A DNA stretch of 64,000 nucleotides from Ooceraea biroi (taxonomy: Eukaryota; Arthropoda; Insecta; Hymenoptera; Formicidae): the NCBI RefSeq assembly GCF_003672135.1, contig NC_039511.1, positions 11,000,464-11,064,463 of the forward strand, in the 5' to 3' direction. Numbering within the stretch: position 1 is the first letter of the stretch; each line of letters opens with the position of its first letter. The position numbers and the translations under genes are program-made. The notes below the pieces were generated by a model. That model saw only the letters and a list, made by a program, of their open reading frames with translations. It was not told where the DNA came from and made no database searches. Positions 1 through 14,581 of this stretch are shown here, piece by piece.

Positions 1-1988
1 CGCAATGCGTGCATACGCAATACGCAGCATGCAGTGTTACCGCTGTTTCATCTATTTCGTCTGAAATAAAAATTTCCTCTATACATACATGGAATTTGAA
101 GAAACTAAAATAAAAACAGTTTATATCAAAATCTTGCATATAGTCAATACACTGCGCATTGAGTTTTATAAAAATTATTTATATTATTAATTCCTACGAA
201 AAAAAAAACTGTGTAGGAAAAAGCTGTGTGACTTTACGATTACTATGGCTGCCGTAAAATTCTGCCAATTTGAAAATTAATGGAACCAATGAAGAAATTA
301 ATGTGGCTACATGAAATAAAGTTACATCTTTTCATAGATTCATCAAGCTACGTCGCGATTGCAGCACGAATTCGCGCAGTATGACTATCGCTGCATGTAT
401 TTCGCCTGCGTACGTAACGTATAAACCAGCCCGCCATGGATGCAACGATGCAGCGTGCTGGCGCCGTTATTTCCTCGTTACCGTTCGCGTACCGTTCGCG
501 ATTTTTGTTTTTCCAGCCCGCAACGCCCTACGCCCTGAATTCCGAACGTTCGGCTCGACAAACATTTTCGAAGGAATTTTGGAATTTCGTATAATGGAGC
601 ACGCACAAGTGTTTTGTACTTTGGTGTTCTTCAGATTTTTGCAATACCGCTGCGTATATCGACTTCCTCAAAAATAGAGATACGTTCAATTTTTAACATT
701 TCTATGCAACATTTTTTATTTCTGCTTCTACCAAATTTTCAAAAGAGTTAGTCCTTAGATTTTTATAATAATTGATGAAGCTATCAAACCGGAAGCTACT
801 AAAAGATCAAACGACTATTGATTAGAAATGAATAAAGATAGAGGTCACATAAGAAAAAAGAAAAGAAAACATATGTAAAACTATCTAACATTATTACCAT
901 TTTTCGAACAGAAACAAAATTTCGCTGATAAGCGAGATTCCTTCGTCACTTTGTTCTGTGTTATTCTGTGAAGAAGAATATTCAACAATTTAACAAACCT
1001 AGAGATAATTGTGCATTACATAGCGCAAACATTTTCAAAATAGCATTACAATGTCTTGAACATTATATAGAAGTACTGTTTTTAAATTATCAAGATAGAT
1101 TTTAGAAGTTACTTAAAATACACACAATTGATTCTGTGGAATAGTGTTTATTATTTTCCTGTTAAGTCGATACATTTCGATGCGCATGATCTACCACTTA
1201 ATACTCTCTTCGATTAGTGGGCTCTCTTTACCCTGCCGGCGGGAAGTCGGGTATTATAGCGCTTCTCGAACGCTACCCTCATAATCAGGACGAGCCGCGT
1301 CGTTGGCCTTAATTGACGCTCTGACGGGAGGTTGAAGAGAAGAGGGGAGAACTAATTACTATCCGATTTCTCCTGGAATCTCGTTTCCTGCGCTCGCAAT
1401 AAAGAGGCCCGAGATACCGCGATGTCATCGACGCAGTGCTTCGGCAGCAATGCGCCTTCCTCCCAAAAAGGGTGTTAATTAAACGGCTGCTTGATGAAAT
1501 TCCATCGCAGAAAGAAAAAGACTTCTCGCTCGAGAAGTCTCCAAAAGTTCTGACACGCCTGTCGTAAAGGAACTATCATGCAACTAAATGCGAAATACTA
1601 GAACGCGTAATTCTCCTCGGAAGAAAAATTTCTTTTTACGAAAATATAATTTTCCTTCTCTTTTGTCGTAAAGGTAAAACTCACTGGCTAGAAATTTAAT
1701 TCGGATGAAATATTTTGTACGTTGGATAAGTCAAGGATACGAGAATCCAGTACTTGACGTTTCCCTTTTATGTTACTTTCAACAATCTACGTTATAAACT
1801 GTTGGAGAATTGCATACAAAGAAGAAACAATTCTCTGCAGAAATTTTTCCTTTTCACTGTAATACGAAACTAGCCCGAGGGAAATTTGATATTAGATGGA
1901 AACCATCTAGCTTACTGGACAAAGGGCCAAATATTCGAAATTTGATGTCTTTTGCGTCGTAACTTCCAGCGAAGGCAAGTCGTTAAAT

Positions 1989-2041
<53 letters not shown>

Positions 2042-5000
2042 GAATCGACAAAGTATGATAAATTTTAGCTAATTGACTGTTATATGCATATTTTTAAGAA
2101 AAGAAAAATATACGAGAAAAAAAGAGAAAAAATAGAAAAATATTCTAAATATTACAATTAATTTTAAAATTGTTTTAACCAATTCGATAATCAATTTTCT
2201 CGACAAGTAACTTCCTAACGAACGCATATTAGAAAGTAAAACTGAAATCAGCAGGCGATGGAAAATTCAGAAAGTTAAGCCTCTTCTCTCCAACAGCATA
2301 ATCATCAATTTACGCTCACGCCGTTTTGGCGAACCGTTAAATATTCGGGAGGGAAGTTTTCACGGTGCTTTCCATAAATCAACTGCGGCGCCTAACTTTG
2401 TTTCGCAACACTTAGCAATTACAATTGGCGTTGTTTATCAGTTGTTTTATCAGTGATAAATTTCTCGCAAATTCTAAAAGTGGAGAGAAAATTGTGTTAT
2501 TATACTACGTTGATTCGAAAAAAACATTCGAAGAAAAATGGAAAATGATATTACTTAATTGATTTTGCGTATATCGTGTATTTATTGTTTCTCAGATAAT
2601 CGCTAAATCAAACAAAATTTAACCTGCTAATTTTTTAAATATTTGAATATTTGATGCACCATCTTGTATATGCATGTATAGATTGACACTTTCATGAAAT
2701 ATCGACCGGCCAGTATGCAGCCACAAAATTTAATGACATTATGGTGCACTTATCGCCTCCTGAAGCTTATCGAAACACTTCGAGAGCGCGCAGCGAAACG
2801 GTCGCTACCATTTTCGACTGTCATTATATGGTCGAAGTATGGTCACTCGCTGGAGAACCACATATTTTATCCAGTTATAAAGCACTCAAACCCTTTGAAA
2901 AGCCGTTACTCTTGAATTAATGTCTCAAGAGTCGCTTGAATTTTCGTGCATGAAAGCCACGAAATGATTAGCAAATTTCCGTGTCATGCCATCCAATCTA
3001 TTCTTGATTATCAATCCGTTATTAGTTACATAATCTGCCCATTTCATAATTACGCCAGCCGGCGATCCAATCAAAGCGGAATAATTTCAACCACGTAACA
3101 AATTCGGAAAATGACTGACAGTAACGAGAAACGCTCTTTTAAATTCGACCACGTCACAACGCTGTTGGAATATGCAAATTCGCAATGGATCGACATTCCA
3201 AAAGAGACAGAATATTCACAAAAACGAGGTCTGCCAAAATTAGCAATTAGCCATTGCGGACACAATTTCATTCTAAATGTGGACTTATAATTCTCATCTC
3301 TTGCAAAAGAGTCATAATAAAAGAGAGGAAATACATTATATACGATAAATCTTATAATATTAGATTAGTACTTTACATATATCGTACTTTCTCATAAAAG
3401 TTTTAGACTTAGTAAATAAGCTGTATTTAATATGTTATATTAAATAAAAGCTGTAAAAAAATAAGCTAATACTTCAGTGCATTAGTCTCTCAAATGGAAT
3501 CAATCTCGAAATAAACTCTCGCGTAAAAAGAAATTGATTTAAATGTTTTAACTTTTCATTTCTGTTTGTAGAAAACATTCGTATTACTGATTTTGGCAAA
3601 AACCGGTAAACGCTAACTAGATAGAGGCAGTATACTGCACGCGGCGTGTATGTACCTCGTCGAAACGTGCACGTTCTGATGGTTCGCCATTAAAACCGCA
3701 CTAACCTTAAGTAATGACCCCCGTGTCGCGTCTTTCGCCTCCCCTCCGTCGCGGAAAATTTATGGCGTGGAACGTAAAGTTGTGGCTGCGTGCGTACGAA
3801 CGGACCGACATCCATTTTCCACGGGAAATTGACATCACCACCATCCGACCTGTCACGTTTTTCTTATCTGATGAAACTTCGTTAGGCATCTGAATTTTTC
3901 CCTTCCCAATAATATATAACTATGTATATGAATATTTCACGCACACGCACATATACGCATAAATTTGACTATTTATCACTCTGCCAATATTCATTGTTTA
4001 TCACACATTTTTTCCACAATCATATATTTTCTATCTTGTTAATAGCATAGTTAATAGCATAGTTCATAAAGTAATGATAATATCTTTTTGCAACATTTCA
4101 GTTTTACATTTCTCTTTCCTCGTATTTTTTAATATAATGTAATTTTACGTCTATTTTCATTATTTCAATCGGTATGAAGTAAAAAATCAGAAATTTGTAG
4201 CAATTATCAAATACTTCAATATTTTTGTGAGAAATATTTTGTGATTCTTCGATTTTCATTAAATAAGAAAAATATGAAAATATATAGGTCGCGATTGTTT
4301 TATTTCAAATTTGCGGAACACTTCTCAGAAATAAAATTTATGAAATATTAATTTTATTTCACAGAAATTTTGTTGTACCGACATAGGGGAGACTGGGGTT
4401 GGTTGTCACACTTTTCCATGAAGTTTTTGCACTTTATTTTTATGTACAAAAATGATTCTGTTGACCCCGGTTTCCCCGATATCATTCTTCCCAACACAGT
4501 CAGCAGTGGTAATGTTGTTCTTTTAAACAAAATGTTCACGAAACGGCATTACACTGTGAGAATTTAATTAAACTTTCCACAAGATACTTCATTCCAGGAA
4601 ATTACTGTCTGCGACCGTCCCTTTAGTTTAATATCTAATTTATGAAACTGAATCTCTCTACATATCGGCTTGATCGATGAAAACCTCGCCATGAAATAAA
4701 GAGTAAAGTAATTACTGAGACATAATTATTCACACGAAGCACGAAACAATTAAAATGCGTTTTAGTAACACTCAAGCATTCGGATGCAGCGGGCTTTACC
4801 TTTATTTCGTTCTTACTGACGAGTCTTTTGAATTACATCCTTTCTATTTACATTATTGGAAACACTTTAGATTGAAAATATCTCATTTATAACTTGAGAT
4901 AAAAATCATAGTCTTTCTAAAAATCTAAGCTTCTTTTATCCATCGTTCAATTTAAATTTCGGAGAAATATAAGAGCGAGATATGATAAGAATCGTGAAGG

Positions 5001-5137
5001 GAACAATAAAAGAGGGGAAATTGATGTGTTGTTCTCGCGAATGGTGGTGGTTTGTATTTTCGGGACGAGCAGTGTGAAAATACCAGTAGGGAGGTTTTAC
5101 GTGACCGAAAGAGGCCGGGAAACAGTGGACGTGTATT
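1..5137. other. AT-rich region without a supportable gene
   Basis: No reading frame here is convincing: those present are short, lack consistent splice sites and resemble no family I know. GC-richer pockets lie near 1200-1480 and 3640-3890, and could be regulatory or conserved noncoding DNA. A 12-14 bp unit containing TTAATAGCATAG is tandemly doubled near 4038-4065. Otherwise I see only AT-rich intergenic or intronic sequence. Confidence 0.6.
1990..2036. repeat. (TA)n microsatellite
   Basis: An uninterrupted AT/TA dinucleotide run of about 46 bases. Such tracts are length-polymorphic and can extrude as cruciforms. Confidence 0.97.
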
Positions 5138-5509
5138 TTTGCGAGAATTTGCGCCCCTCCGGCGCACCTCGCGTTTCACCGCAAATATTTATTTTACGGT
5201 TGGTAGCGTGGCTCTTTAACCCTCGCAGTTGTCTGGTCAGCCACTGACGCACCGCCGAAAATTGCATTCGAGGTTGAAAAAAGGTTTATTCGCGCTACAC
5301 GTTAAATTTAATAACGTGAACGCGTACTGCGTTATCTAATTTCTCTTATACATCAATTTATAAATCAGATCAGATAGTAGGTGTGCTTCCATAAGAATAT
5401 GTTTCATTTTGAAATTTATATATATATATAACATATATATATAAATTTCAAATCCTTCATTTTTGCGGTGAAACGCGAGGTGCGCCGAAGGGGCGCAAAT
5501 TCTCGCAAA
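5138..5509. repeat. GC-rich 45-bp inverted repeat
   Basis: The arm at 5138-5182 (starting TTTGCGAGAATTTGCGCCCC) recurs as its reverse complement at 5465-5509, with one mismatch in 45 bases (C/T in the CCCCTYCGG core). The arms are GC-rich while the 282-bp spacer and the flanks are AT-rich, so the arms stand out from local composition. The element could be the terminal repeats of a short nonautonomous transposon, or a recent inverted duplication of a small segment. No target-site duplication is obvious. Confidence 0.9.
5408..5452. repeat. AT palindrome inside the 5.1-5.5 kb inverted repeat
   Basis: TTTGAAATTTATATATATAT on the left faces its reverse complement ending TATAAATTTCAAA, with only a few bases between. 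It lies 12 bases left of the right GC-rich arm at 5465, so the right part of the larger inverted repeat has its own hairpin. Confidence 0.85.
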
Positions 5510-5538
5510 TTATATATATATAACAATGGTATATTTCT

Positions 5539-5541
<3 letters not shown>

Positions 5542-5582
<41 letters not shown>
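5542..5582. repeat. (GA)n microsatellite
   Basis: About 20 GA dinucleotides without interruption, beginning about 30 bases right of the inverted-repeat arm that ends at 5509. Confidence 0.97.
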
Positions 5583-5585
<3 letters not shown>

Positions 5586-6921
5586 ACGCAACCTTGTTTT
5601 ACTTAACTATATGTTTTATACCAAATTTTTATCACAAATTTCTTTCCATAACGTCTGAAGATACCAAATGCTGCGGTCATTAAATATACATGTATAATTA
5701 ACAGACATGTTAAATTTATTATTTATTTATGCAAATCTTCTGAGTGAGTAGTATATTACCAATACATGTTTGTACATGATATTACATGTGCAAGATGATT
5801 CAAGTTTCCAACAAAAAGAAAGTGCTACTTGATGTAAACACAAGAAAGATGCTACGTGTAGCATCTCTTATATTTGCATCTCAAAAGGTCGGAAACATTA
5901 TATCGGAAATAACGTTGCTTGAAATTCAACACCACAAAGCGATTGGATGCCTCTACCATACCTCAATCTATCGTTAGTGGAATTCTTGTCAGCCCAGACA
6001 TTTCCTGCGCAAACTAGTTTGATAACATATGAAACATGACATCGTTAATAACATCGCAAATTCTATGCCAAAATCGTCAAATCTTATCACCAAAACTTAT
6101 TAAGCTAAGAATTCCTTTTGTGTTATTTTTACTTATTTTATACTTATAATATGTTCAAAAGAGAATATCTATATTGCATTCTAAACATATTCCTCATTAT
6201 TATAGTATTGTCTTTTTATGATATGCTAATTACTAAATTTTAGAAGACTTCTCGCATATTTTAAAAATATGCTAAAAACGCTATTACTAGTTTTTATTAA
6301 TAATCCATGAAAAACAAAAGGCTATTAGCAAACGTGCAAGAAAATACTGATATAAAAAAATTGATATAAAAAAATTGATTGATCAACAATTGTTGGATAA
6401 AATAAATGCACCTACTAGATATAAATAGAAAAAGGCCAATATAGATATTTCAAGTTGTAATATCTCTACTGAAAGCTTCAACAATCCAAAAATATTTTTC
6501 GAGTGGGCCAAATAGTCGGTTTAAACGCTCTTATTGCACAATTCTCGATAAAAATTGTCATGTCAAAAGGACAGAAAAAGTAGCAACATTTGTAATATTT
6601 TATTTCACTTGAAAATTAGATCACAAGAACAATCCTCTGTGAGGAAGTAGGTCGAGCTATTGAAGATATTGTATGAAATTCCTTTCGTTCTTATTTTTAT
6701 TAAGAAAAAAAATTACGTAAAGAATCTAGCTAATTCTGGTTAAATTTTAATTAATCGATTTTTCAAAGTATCGGAAATTATTATAAATAATCCTTAATGG
6801 GAGTTTCTTTGTAAAAAACGCTCTGTTAATGACACAATTAATCTCGATTTCATTATCTATCATGATATCTGATGATATGGATGAACATATGTTCGATTGC
6901 AGAGATATAAAGTTCGGTATG

Positions 6922-6957
6922 GAATATCTTTCATTAACTGAATATCTTTCATTAACT
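6922..6957. repeat. Perfect 18-bp tandem duplication
   Basis: GAATATCTTTCATTAACT occurs twice head to tail with no mismatch. It is a small, recent-looking duplication, probably a replication slippage product. Confidence 0.95.
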
Positions 6958-8452
6958 GTAATGACTAAACCACAGGAGTAATGAAGTTAAAATCAATGTC
7001 GAAATGGAGTTGCCGACGTTCGGCTCATCAAATCGGAGAAATCTACCGCGCGCGATGCATACAAACGGCCGCGTTTCGTACGGCCAGAGCAAATCCGTGA
7101 ACTGAATCTGCCTGACAATGAGGCTCCTTCGGGCAACAAACCGACACACAGACATCCACGCACAGGGAAGTTTCCTTCCTCGCAAATACACGGAATCGTG
7201 CAAAAGCTGCGAGACAAAGACAGACACCTGCATAACAGCCGTCAGGCTCAGAACTCTGCAGCAAATGCATATCTCGTTTGTCCTCACGTCGCGTCAGCGA
7301 GATGACGGGGTAGCATAATTAATCGGTTTTCATAATGGCGTCTTATGCTAATGCGACGAGACGCGACTCCAACTCTATTTTCCAATTATGTAACTCCATT
7401 TTCGGGGTCTCCTGGGCGGGTTTGTGTCGATGATTCTGACAAATAATGCGTTCCAATAATTGAATGATTAAATCAGTGGAACGACAGGAATATGTAACAG
7501 TTTTATGGAAAAAGTACAAGTTATTTCGCAATAATTTCACTACATTGTGTAGAAATAATTATAACATAATATTATAACTTTCTTCATATAATTACATACG
7601 TCACAATTTGAAAAAATGATTCAAATAATTTTTAATTAAAGATGTAATCAGTGACATGTTTAATATTGGAACTAAAAGCGGATATAAATAAAATTTGCAA
7701 TTACATGTCCTCTCTTTTGATTAAATTTGAATTAAATTGTAAAGCTTCCAATTTAATAAAATCCAAAATATATTTAATATTAAACTGATGCATTAAATGC
7801 TTCATATAAATAAAAATTGTCATTATTCATGCAAATATTTCTCATTAATGGAATTGAAGCATATCGATATTTAGAAATGTAATTTTCCTCGAATTTCACA
7901 TGAGAAAATTGAGTAAACAAAAATCGAATGGAAAATTATCGATTTGCAATAACATCAGATCTGCATATGTTTATTTGGAATGTTATTACGCATCTATTTC
8001 ACATATACAATTTTGCAACTTTAATATTACATATTATGTTCCATTTTCAATATATGAAAGCTTTTAAAAGAAAAATTCTGAAAAGAAATCGACAGAATAC
8101 CATCAAATGGGTTGTGTTGTGTTGCCTATACATTGGATATACGGTCAAAAGTCATGGGTGAAGTCGGTCACGAACTCACGGAAGATACGTGTGAGTAAAT
8201 AATCGCCGCGCGGGCGGATCTGAAAAGCTGCGAGATAAATCGGCCCTCGAGTTTCCCTTTCCTTAAGTGCCCCTCGGCGTTTAATTCCGGTAGATTTAGC
8301 AGGATCCAGCCTATACCTCCTCGCGAAAAGACGTATATTTTCCAGCAGGTCGTAGCAATCCTCTCTCTTTCACGAGTTCTATTCAGGGTGCCGCGGCGAG
8401 ATTCCCTGTCCCGAAAATAAATGCGTGATTTCTCCACCTACCGATCCGCCTC

Positions 8453-8473
8453 TCTTCTTCTTCTTCTTCTTCA
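8453..8473. repeat. (TTC)n microsatellite
   Basis: Seven consecutive CTT/TTC triplets inside a GC-richer pocket. Read on the minus strand they give a poly-Glu run, which explains part of an apparent minus-strand open frame here. Confidence 0.95.
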
Positions 8474-11400
8474 TCCGTTCCTCCTTCCTCATAGTGAGGA
8501 AGACACCCTTGGCTCGTATATCTGCTGACTATTCGCTTGTCTGCCTCAGATACGGTTGACGTTCGCGCGGGAAAGAGCACCGTGCCAGAGAATATCCTTT
8601 AAACTTTGAGATTCCATTAAATCACAGAACGAGACCCGTCGTCGGCAGAAGTACGCGTGCACTCTCGAATTTATGAAATCAATTAGCGACTCATGCTGTA
8701 GATCAGCACTGAATGCTGCTACTCAGACTACTAAATAGGTACGTACACTTGTTACACACGCACAATGAGCGCAGATAGCCTTTTCAATCGCAATTAAGGA
8801 TACTACCGCAGAAGCATTGCACTATGAGAACTTGGAGGAATTTAATACACCATATATATTTTATACTCTTGAGAAACTATAATTTAATCGGATTTAAAGG
8901 AGAAAGATAATTTGATATCTCTGACATTATGAAAATTTTAGACTCGTTTTCAAACTTTTATAGGTGCGTCATAATACAGTTATATCATGTCATAAATATT
9001 TCTATTGAATAATGATTGAGTGACCTGGTTTTGTAACTTCGTGCAACACTTAACTTAATCACCATGAATAATTTGATCATCACGAAATGTCGATGCTTTA
9101 ACCCAGCGTAAGTTTCATCGGTGCACTGGGTGGTTTAACATCTCTCATCGGTATTTGATCTTCTCTGAGCTTGTTATTACATCGCAGTGCTGCATGCTAG
9201 CGTCTGATTATGGCCGCTCGATTACGTAAAATCTGCTGCGGAACTTGATTTGCGAGAATATTCTGCGTATCGCGCATTGAAGGAACGCGAGGGAAGGCAA
9301 GAATCCGGGAGAAAAGTAGATTCTTGCCTCCAGGAACCAGCTTTTATTAGGTCGATGAAATGAACGAGCTTTAATGCATCATGAGTTAGCGCATCGACGA
9401 TACAAAAGTTTATTTTGCTACGTTCCGCGAGATTTAATTATAAATCACCGCGATAAACATCATCGCTGATTACACGATTCCTGTTATATTCATTTTTCCA
9501 TTAAATCTGCAAGTTGTAATAAGTTGTTATTATAAAATAATTGTTTGAGTATTATCCTTTTTTTACTTATCTAAAACATATTCTGAAACTATTATATAAG
9601 GATCATATGTATTTTATTTAATTTTAAATGTAAGAATATTATATGATGTTACAAATATAGAAATTGATCGCAAATGCAAGGAAAAAAGATATAGCAATTT
9701 TCTCATTACGTTTCACAAGAAATTATAAAGTTTTTATAAAAAATATAAAAATTTTCTATAATAATTAAAAATCATTTTAAAGAGGGTCGAATCAATTTTC
9801 ACTTTTCTACCTTATTTTTGTATTTTGTATTAAGAACTTCGAACAAAGATAAATATCAAATGTTAATTAAGATAATTGTCAAGTGCCGTTGACGTTAATG
9901 TCTGATTTACGCTTCGGAATGCGCTTTCGTGTACCATAAGAACTTATGTACCTTTGCTCATACATACACATACACATATAGTGTACATCCAAGAGAGTTA
10001 ATATATCTCCTGGTTTTCCTTCCTAGGTTGTCGCGACCTTTCTTCGAGCACTTCTATTGCGGTCGCGGTGATGCTCTCACCCTTTCTTCATGATACAAAC
10101 GTAGCTGGACCGTAATACAGTCCCGCGTTTGAATATTTAAGCGGCACCTCGAAATTCAAGTCTCGACGTAAACGAGCGAGGCGGTAAACCGCCTTTCACC
10201 TTAATACACGACTGTGTCAAGGAGATTGCTGACTTGGGATTACCGACTTCGAATATTAATCTCATAGCATCGCGCGTTTCGACGTAATTTTACACTTAAC
10301 GCCCGCACGTAACGACTTTATCTGGCGATGTTATTTGTCCATTTGAGGCAACAACGACGAACTGTGGAAAAGGGGTTAAACCACCCAGTACATTAGGATA
10401 TCGCGCGGTAAGGGCCTCTCACCACCATGGGAGAGGGCCTGGCAAAGGGTAGTAGTCTCCGAAACTCTAATGGCGGTGGTTGGCGGATTTAGACCACTTA
10501 CAACCCTTTGCTTCTCCAAGGAAACCGCCCTGAAATCCTTCAGTCTGACTATTCGCATCCTATCTCCCGCATTGTTAGTACCTTCTTTTCTTTTATACCC
10601 GTTTCTTTGTTCTGTGTAATTTCTTCATCCCTATATCGCGCCATATTAACTCTCTAGTCACGAAAATGGAATAACCAACGTCTCTTTGTTTGCCAAACGT
10701 ATGACATAAATCAAGAAGTTTATCATTCCAATTATGTAAATAACAGTTTAATTATCTTTTCTGTTTTCTCAGAAGATCATCTTGCTAGTTTATTAGTTAA
10801 ATGAGACTCGCCAGAAAATAATAATCACTATGCATTATATCTTTCCTCAAACTTACATAAACTCGTGACAGAAAAGAGGCAGAGAAAGAGATAAGTATCG
10901 AGAGAAATTTCTTTTCCCCTTGTAATTTCTCTTTTCGTTTAATGACATCGCACCTCCTCCCTTTGAGCTCTCCCGCGAAGTACCTTCGCCATCCTACTTT
11001 TACAAGATATCAGTATTTATTCTGCTTTTGTTTATGGTATAGATTCGCAGCGTGATAATGCGAGCGATCAAAAGAAACGATAAGAGTAATTTCTGCGATT
11101 GTTCGTTGCCATAGAAAACGAGCGCGATCCGCTTCGACAGCGAGCTTTATCTCGGAATATTCCGGAGATTATACGACGAGAGAGATGGGATGAAAGCACG
11201 GAGGTGTAGACGTGGGTGGAAAATAAATAGGAACGAGCGAACGGTCGGACGATTCCCGGCGTTTATCCCGTCATGCAGCGACGCGCGAAAATCCTATGCA
11301 CGAGCGCGATAAAGCGAGACGATCTTAACCGCGCGGCTTTCACATAGACGCGACCGTTTCGCTGTTTTATAGAGGCGTGCGTTCTCTCCTATTTCTCTCC

Positions 11401-14400
11401 TTTCTGTTTCTCTGCCCAACAGTCTTAAATAAAGAATGGTGGATGCGTGTTTCTGTAATGTTCTTCTCGCGTGGCTCAACTCACGCCAACCTTTTATGGA
11501 GTCGAACGACAAGAAAAACGCGGATCGCTATTATGTCGTTATACAAGGTGTCCTCGATAAATCGAAATTGCCTCTTGTAACAATTAATTCTCTTAGTCAA
11601 ATATTCTCTTTGTATGTGTAGAAGTGTGAGAAGTTATTAATTACTTATGCTATAAGCGATAATTAATAAATAAGTTTTTGATGGAATAAAGAAGCAAGAA
11701 AAAGAATCATGATAATACAGAAATCTAATACAGTATTCAACATTGTAAGTATTCTTTATGATACTTATGTACGATACTGCAAAAAGAAAAAAATGTGAAA
11801 TCTCACATCACATCAGTATTATTACGAGCAAAAGTAGCGTACAGAAAAATTCTATTTTCTATCGATATTAATATATTAATAGAATACAAATTCTACTAAT
11901 ATATTGATATATTATTTTCTTGTTACGAATATTACTTTCTTCTTTGCAGAATACTAAATTATTCTAAATAAAATTCGTGCAAGTATAATTCAACAACCGC
12001 GCAGATGCCTTCATCTGCCCAACCCTTCCTATTGTACCAAGAGCAAAGCCCAGCTGAATGTATTTCTTACGTACTTCAGGACACCCTGTATACAGGAACG
12101 TGTATCGCAACGTATTGTTGGCGAGATATTCTTTCCGCGGTTATACGACCTTTTTATGGCTCGAGGCGAACAACTCTCGCGAATAAGGCGAGGACCGAAG
12201 CTCGTGCGGAATCCGCAGAATGCCGGTCGCACGCCATTGTCGTGTAAAGACGAGCAATGTTCCGGTATCAAAAGGCGCTTCCATTTAGGCGCGAGGCGGG
12301 AAATAAGCTCGATAAATACGCTCGCGCGTTTCCGAGACTGACAGACACCAGCCGTTTCAGATATGGAACCGAACATCGCCGTAATATATCGATTACGCTT
12401 CTCTTATTGCTCAATGAATCCCCTTTCAACCTGTCGAGATAAACTCGACGGTGCTTTGTGATAAATTCATGCCAAAATTCCATGAAAACAGAACGTTCAC
12501 GAAACTTTACTTAAAAACCATATTTTATCAATTTAATTTATAAATTTTATAAAGTTAACTTTCTGGGACATGTCAACAGATATTTAGGAACATATATTTC
12601 ATTAACAAATTGAAAGATGTACTTATTATATCGATCAATGTATAACCTGCACGAGATGCGATAACTTATTTTTTGAAATAATTAAGATAGTTCAAAACAG
12701 ATTCGAATTGCTAGCAAATTTTTATTATGGTGGGAGAAAAACGTTAAGTATAATTATCCCATTGTCCGCGTTTCGATAGAAAAATCGTGTACCAATTAAT
12801 AAAAGAGATTTGCTATGACCTCATCTAACTCCCGAATACTGGATCTGAGTGAGAATTTCTTTGAATCTGACATCTCTCGAATTTTCCATAGTTTTCTTGT
12901 CTCACGATGCCCCGATCTGCTTGTACATGTCTGAGACTAAAAGCCTTTTCCACTTGTGCAAAGTACGGTGCTATTTGTCGCATAAAAAGATAAAGTACAT
13001 CCATTCCTCGCGAGAATGTTACGAAAAGGAGCAATAGCAAAGAGACATGACAAATTTTTTATAACAGAATCCCCAAATAATTAGATTTTCTGCCTGACCG
13101 ATAATAATTTTTAATTATCTTGCTGCGATGAGAAGAACAATATAATATTGTATGCGGGACAAATTTCGTAACTAACAAGATAAACCACGTAATCAAAACT
13201 AAGAGTATCAGTTTTTATTAAATGTGGAAAACGATAGGAGCAGTGAGATTTGAATAGCACATAATAAGATTATGAGATAATAAGATTAAGCAAAACAAAA
13301 AACTTTGAAAAAAGTTGTATTCTCGTCGCACTAAATCGCACTAAATTTAATTAAGCTAATTCCTCTTATTTAAAAAATGTTGAAAAACTCTCTTCAAAAA
13401 GAAATAAATATATTTCTTGCATGTTCTTGATTAAAAAGAGCAACTCCTTTAGAATCTGGCTACTTCTAACTTATTAATCCAAATTATAAAATTTGTTGGC
13501 GAGAGTTAGTAAAGAATACAACTCGTTTATTCCACGGGTCATCGTTCTTTAAACCCACGAGTGAATGCGTAGCGTGTAGCGATACGCGAACGTGCAGATA
13601 AAAGAACATCCTCGTCCTTTCACAAAACGCGAGTGATCCTTTACGAAAACAGGATCAGAGGGGTCACCAGGTAGTAGTATGCTTAGCTTTTTCGCGCGAA
13701 GGGTGCTTCTCCGAGCTGACGTCGTCGTAAACCCACGCTGTTAACTGCATTACGAGATTTTATACGAATATAAAAAAAACGCTCGCTCTTTAGGATCTCC
13801 CCTCGCTATCCTGCATCGCGTGGATAGTCACATTATATCCCGCGATTTTTTACCGCGCCGACATGTTCGAACAACCCCGAGCCTTTCCGCGTATACCCGC
13901 TAACCCTTCCGTGTATTACGAGCTGCACGAAGCACAAGTGACACATTCTTATGAGCTATGCACCTCGTTAATTTTTAAATACATGAATTTCTACGTTATC
14001 GGAATGAAACTCTACTCGCATGTCGTATTTCCGCAGCATTAAAGTTTGAAAGAGAAATTCTAAACTTCACTTTAACTAAACTTAAAAACTTTAATTTTTT
14101 GAAAATTTTATTGTTAAGTATTTGGATTATATTGAGGTGATTACATGTATAAATTAAATTTATATCACATAAAATGTTTGTGACCATGGGAAGCTATATT
14201 AATGAAAAATTAACGTAAAAATTCTCCCTGCCAATGCCATGCCGCATTTCTAAATTAGATTTCACACCTTAACCAAATAAAGATTCGTCTGAAAAATCCG
14301 GTAATTCAGAACGCATACGTCGAATGGCGAATGCGTAATGAGAGATTTGCAATTCTCTCTGTTTTACGATCGCATCCGGTAAATCCAAGGGAGAGCCATA

Positions 14401-14581
14401 GCCCCAGCCAACCTCTCGGGCAGCAAGCCGTTACATACTATCCATCCTCATCGTCTCTCGTTTCCCATTGCTCTTTCCCTCTGTAAATCCATCCCTTTGT
14501 CGCGCTTGAAGGGAAGCACTTTACAGCGGCCCTTCGCGTAGCGAAGTTTTGTGGACGTACGTTTCCTAGACGCTTCCGAGT

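Noticed and set aside
8154..8190. ATG followed by GEVGHELTEDT and a GTGAGTAAAT donor
   Set aside because: The string reads well as a first exon, but it is only 12 codons, the upstream DNA is AT-rich and no partner exon was found. Chance is likely.
9064..9112. Good initiation context (ACCATGAAT) with a GTAAGT donor 15 codons later
   Set aside because: No CpG-rich upstream region and no partner exon. The peptide shows nothing recognisable.
12029..12376. 115-codon minus-strand frame
   Set aside because: Plus-strand frames of 60-80 codons overlap it in a GC pocket, it starts without clear context, and no domain is visible.
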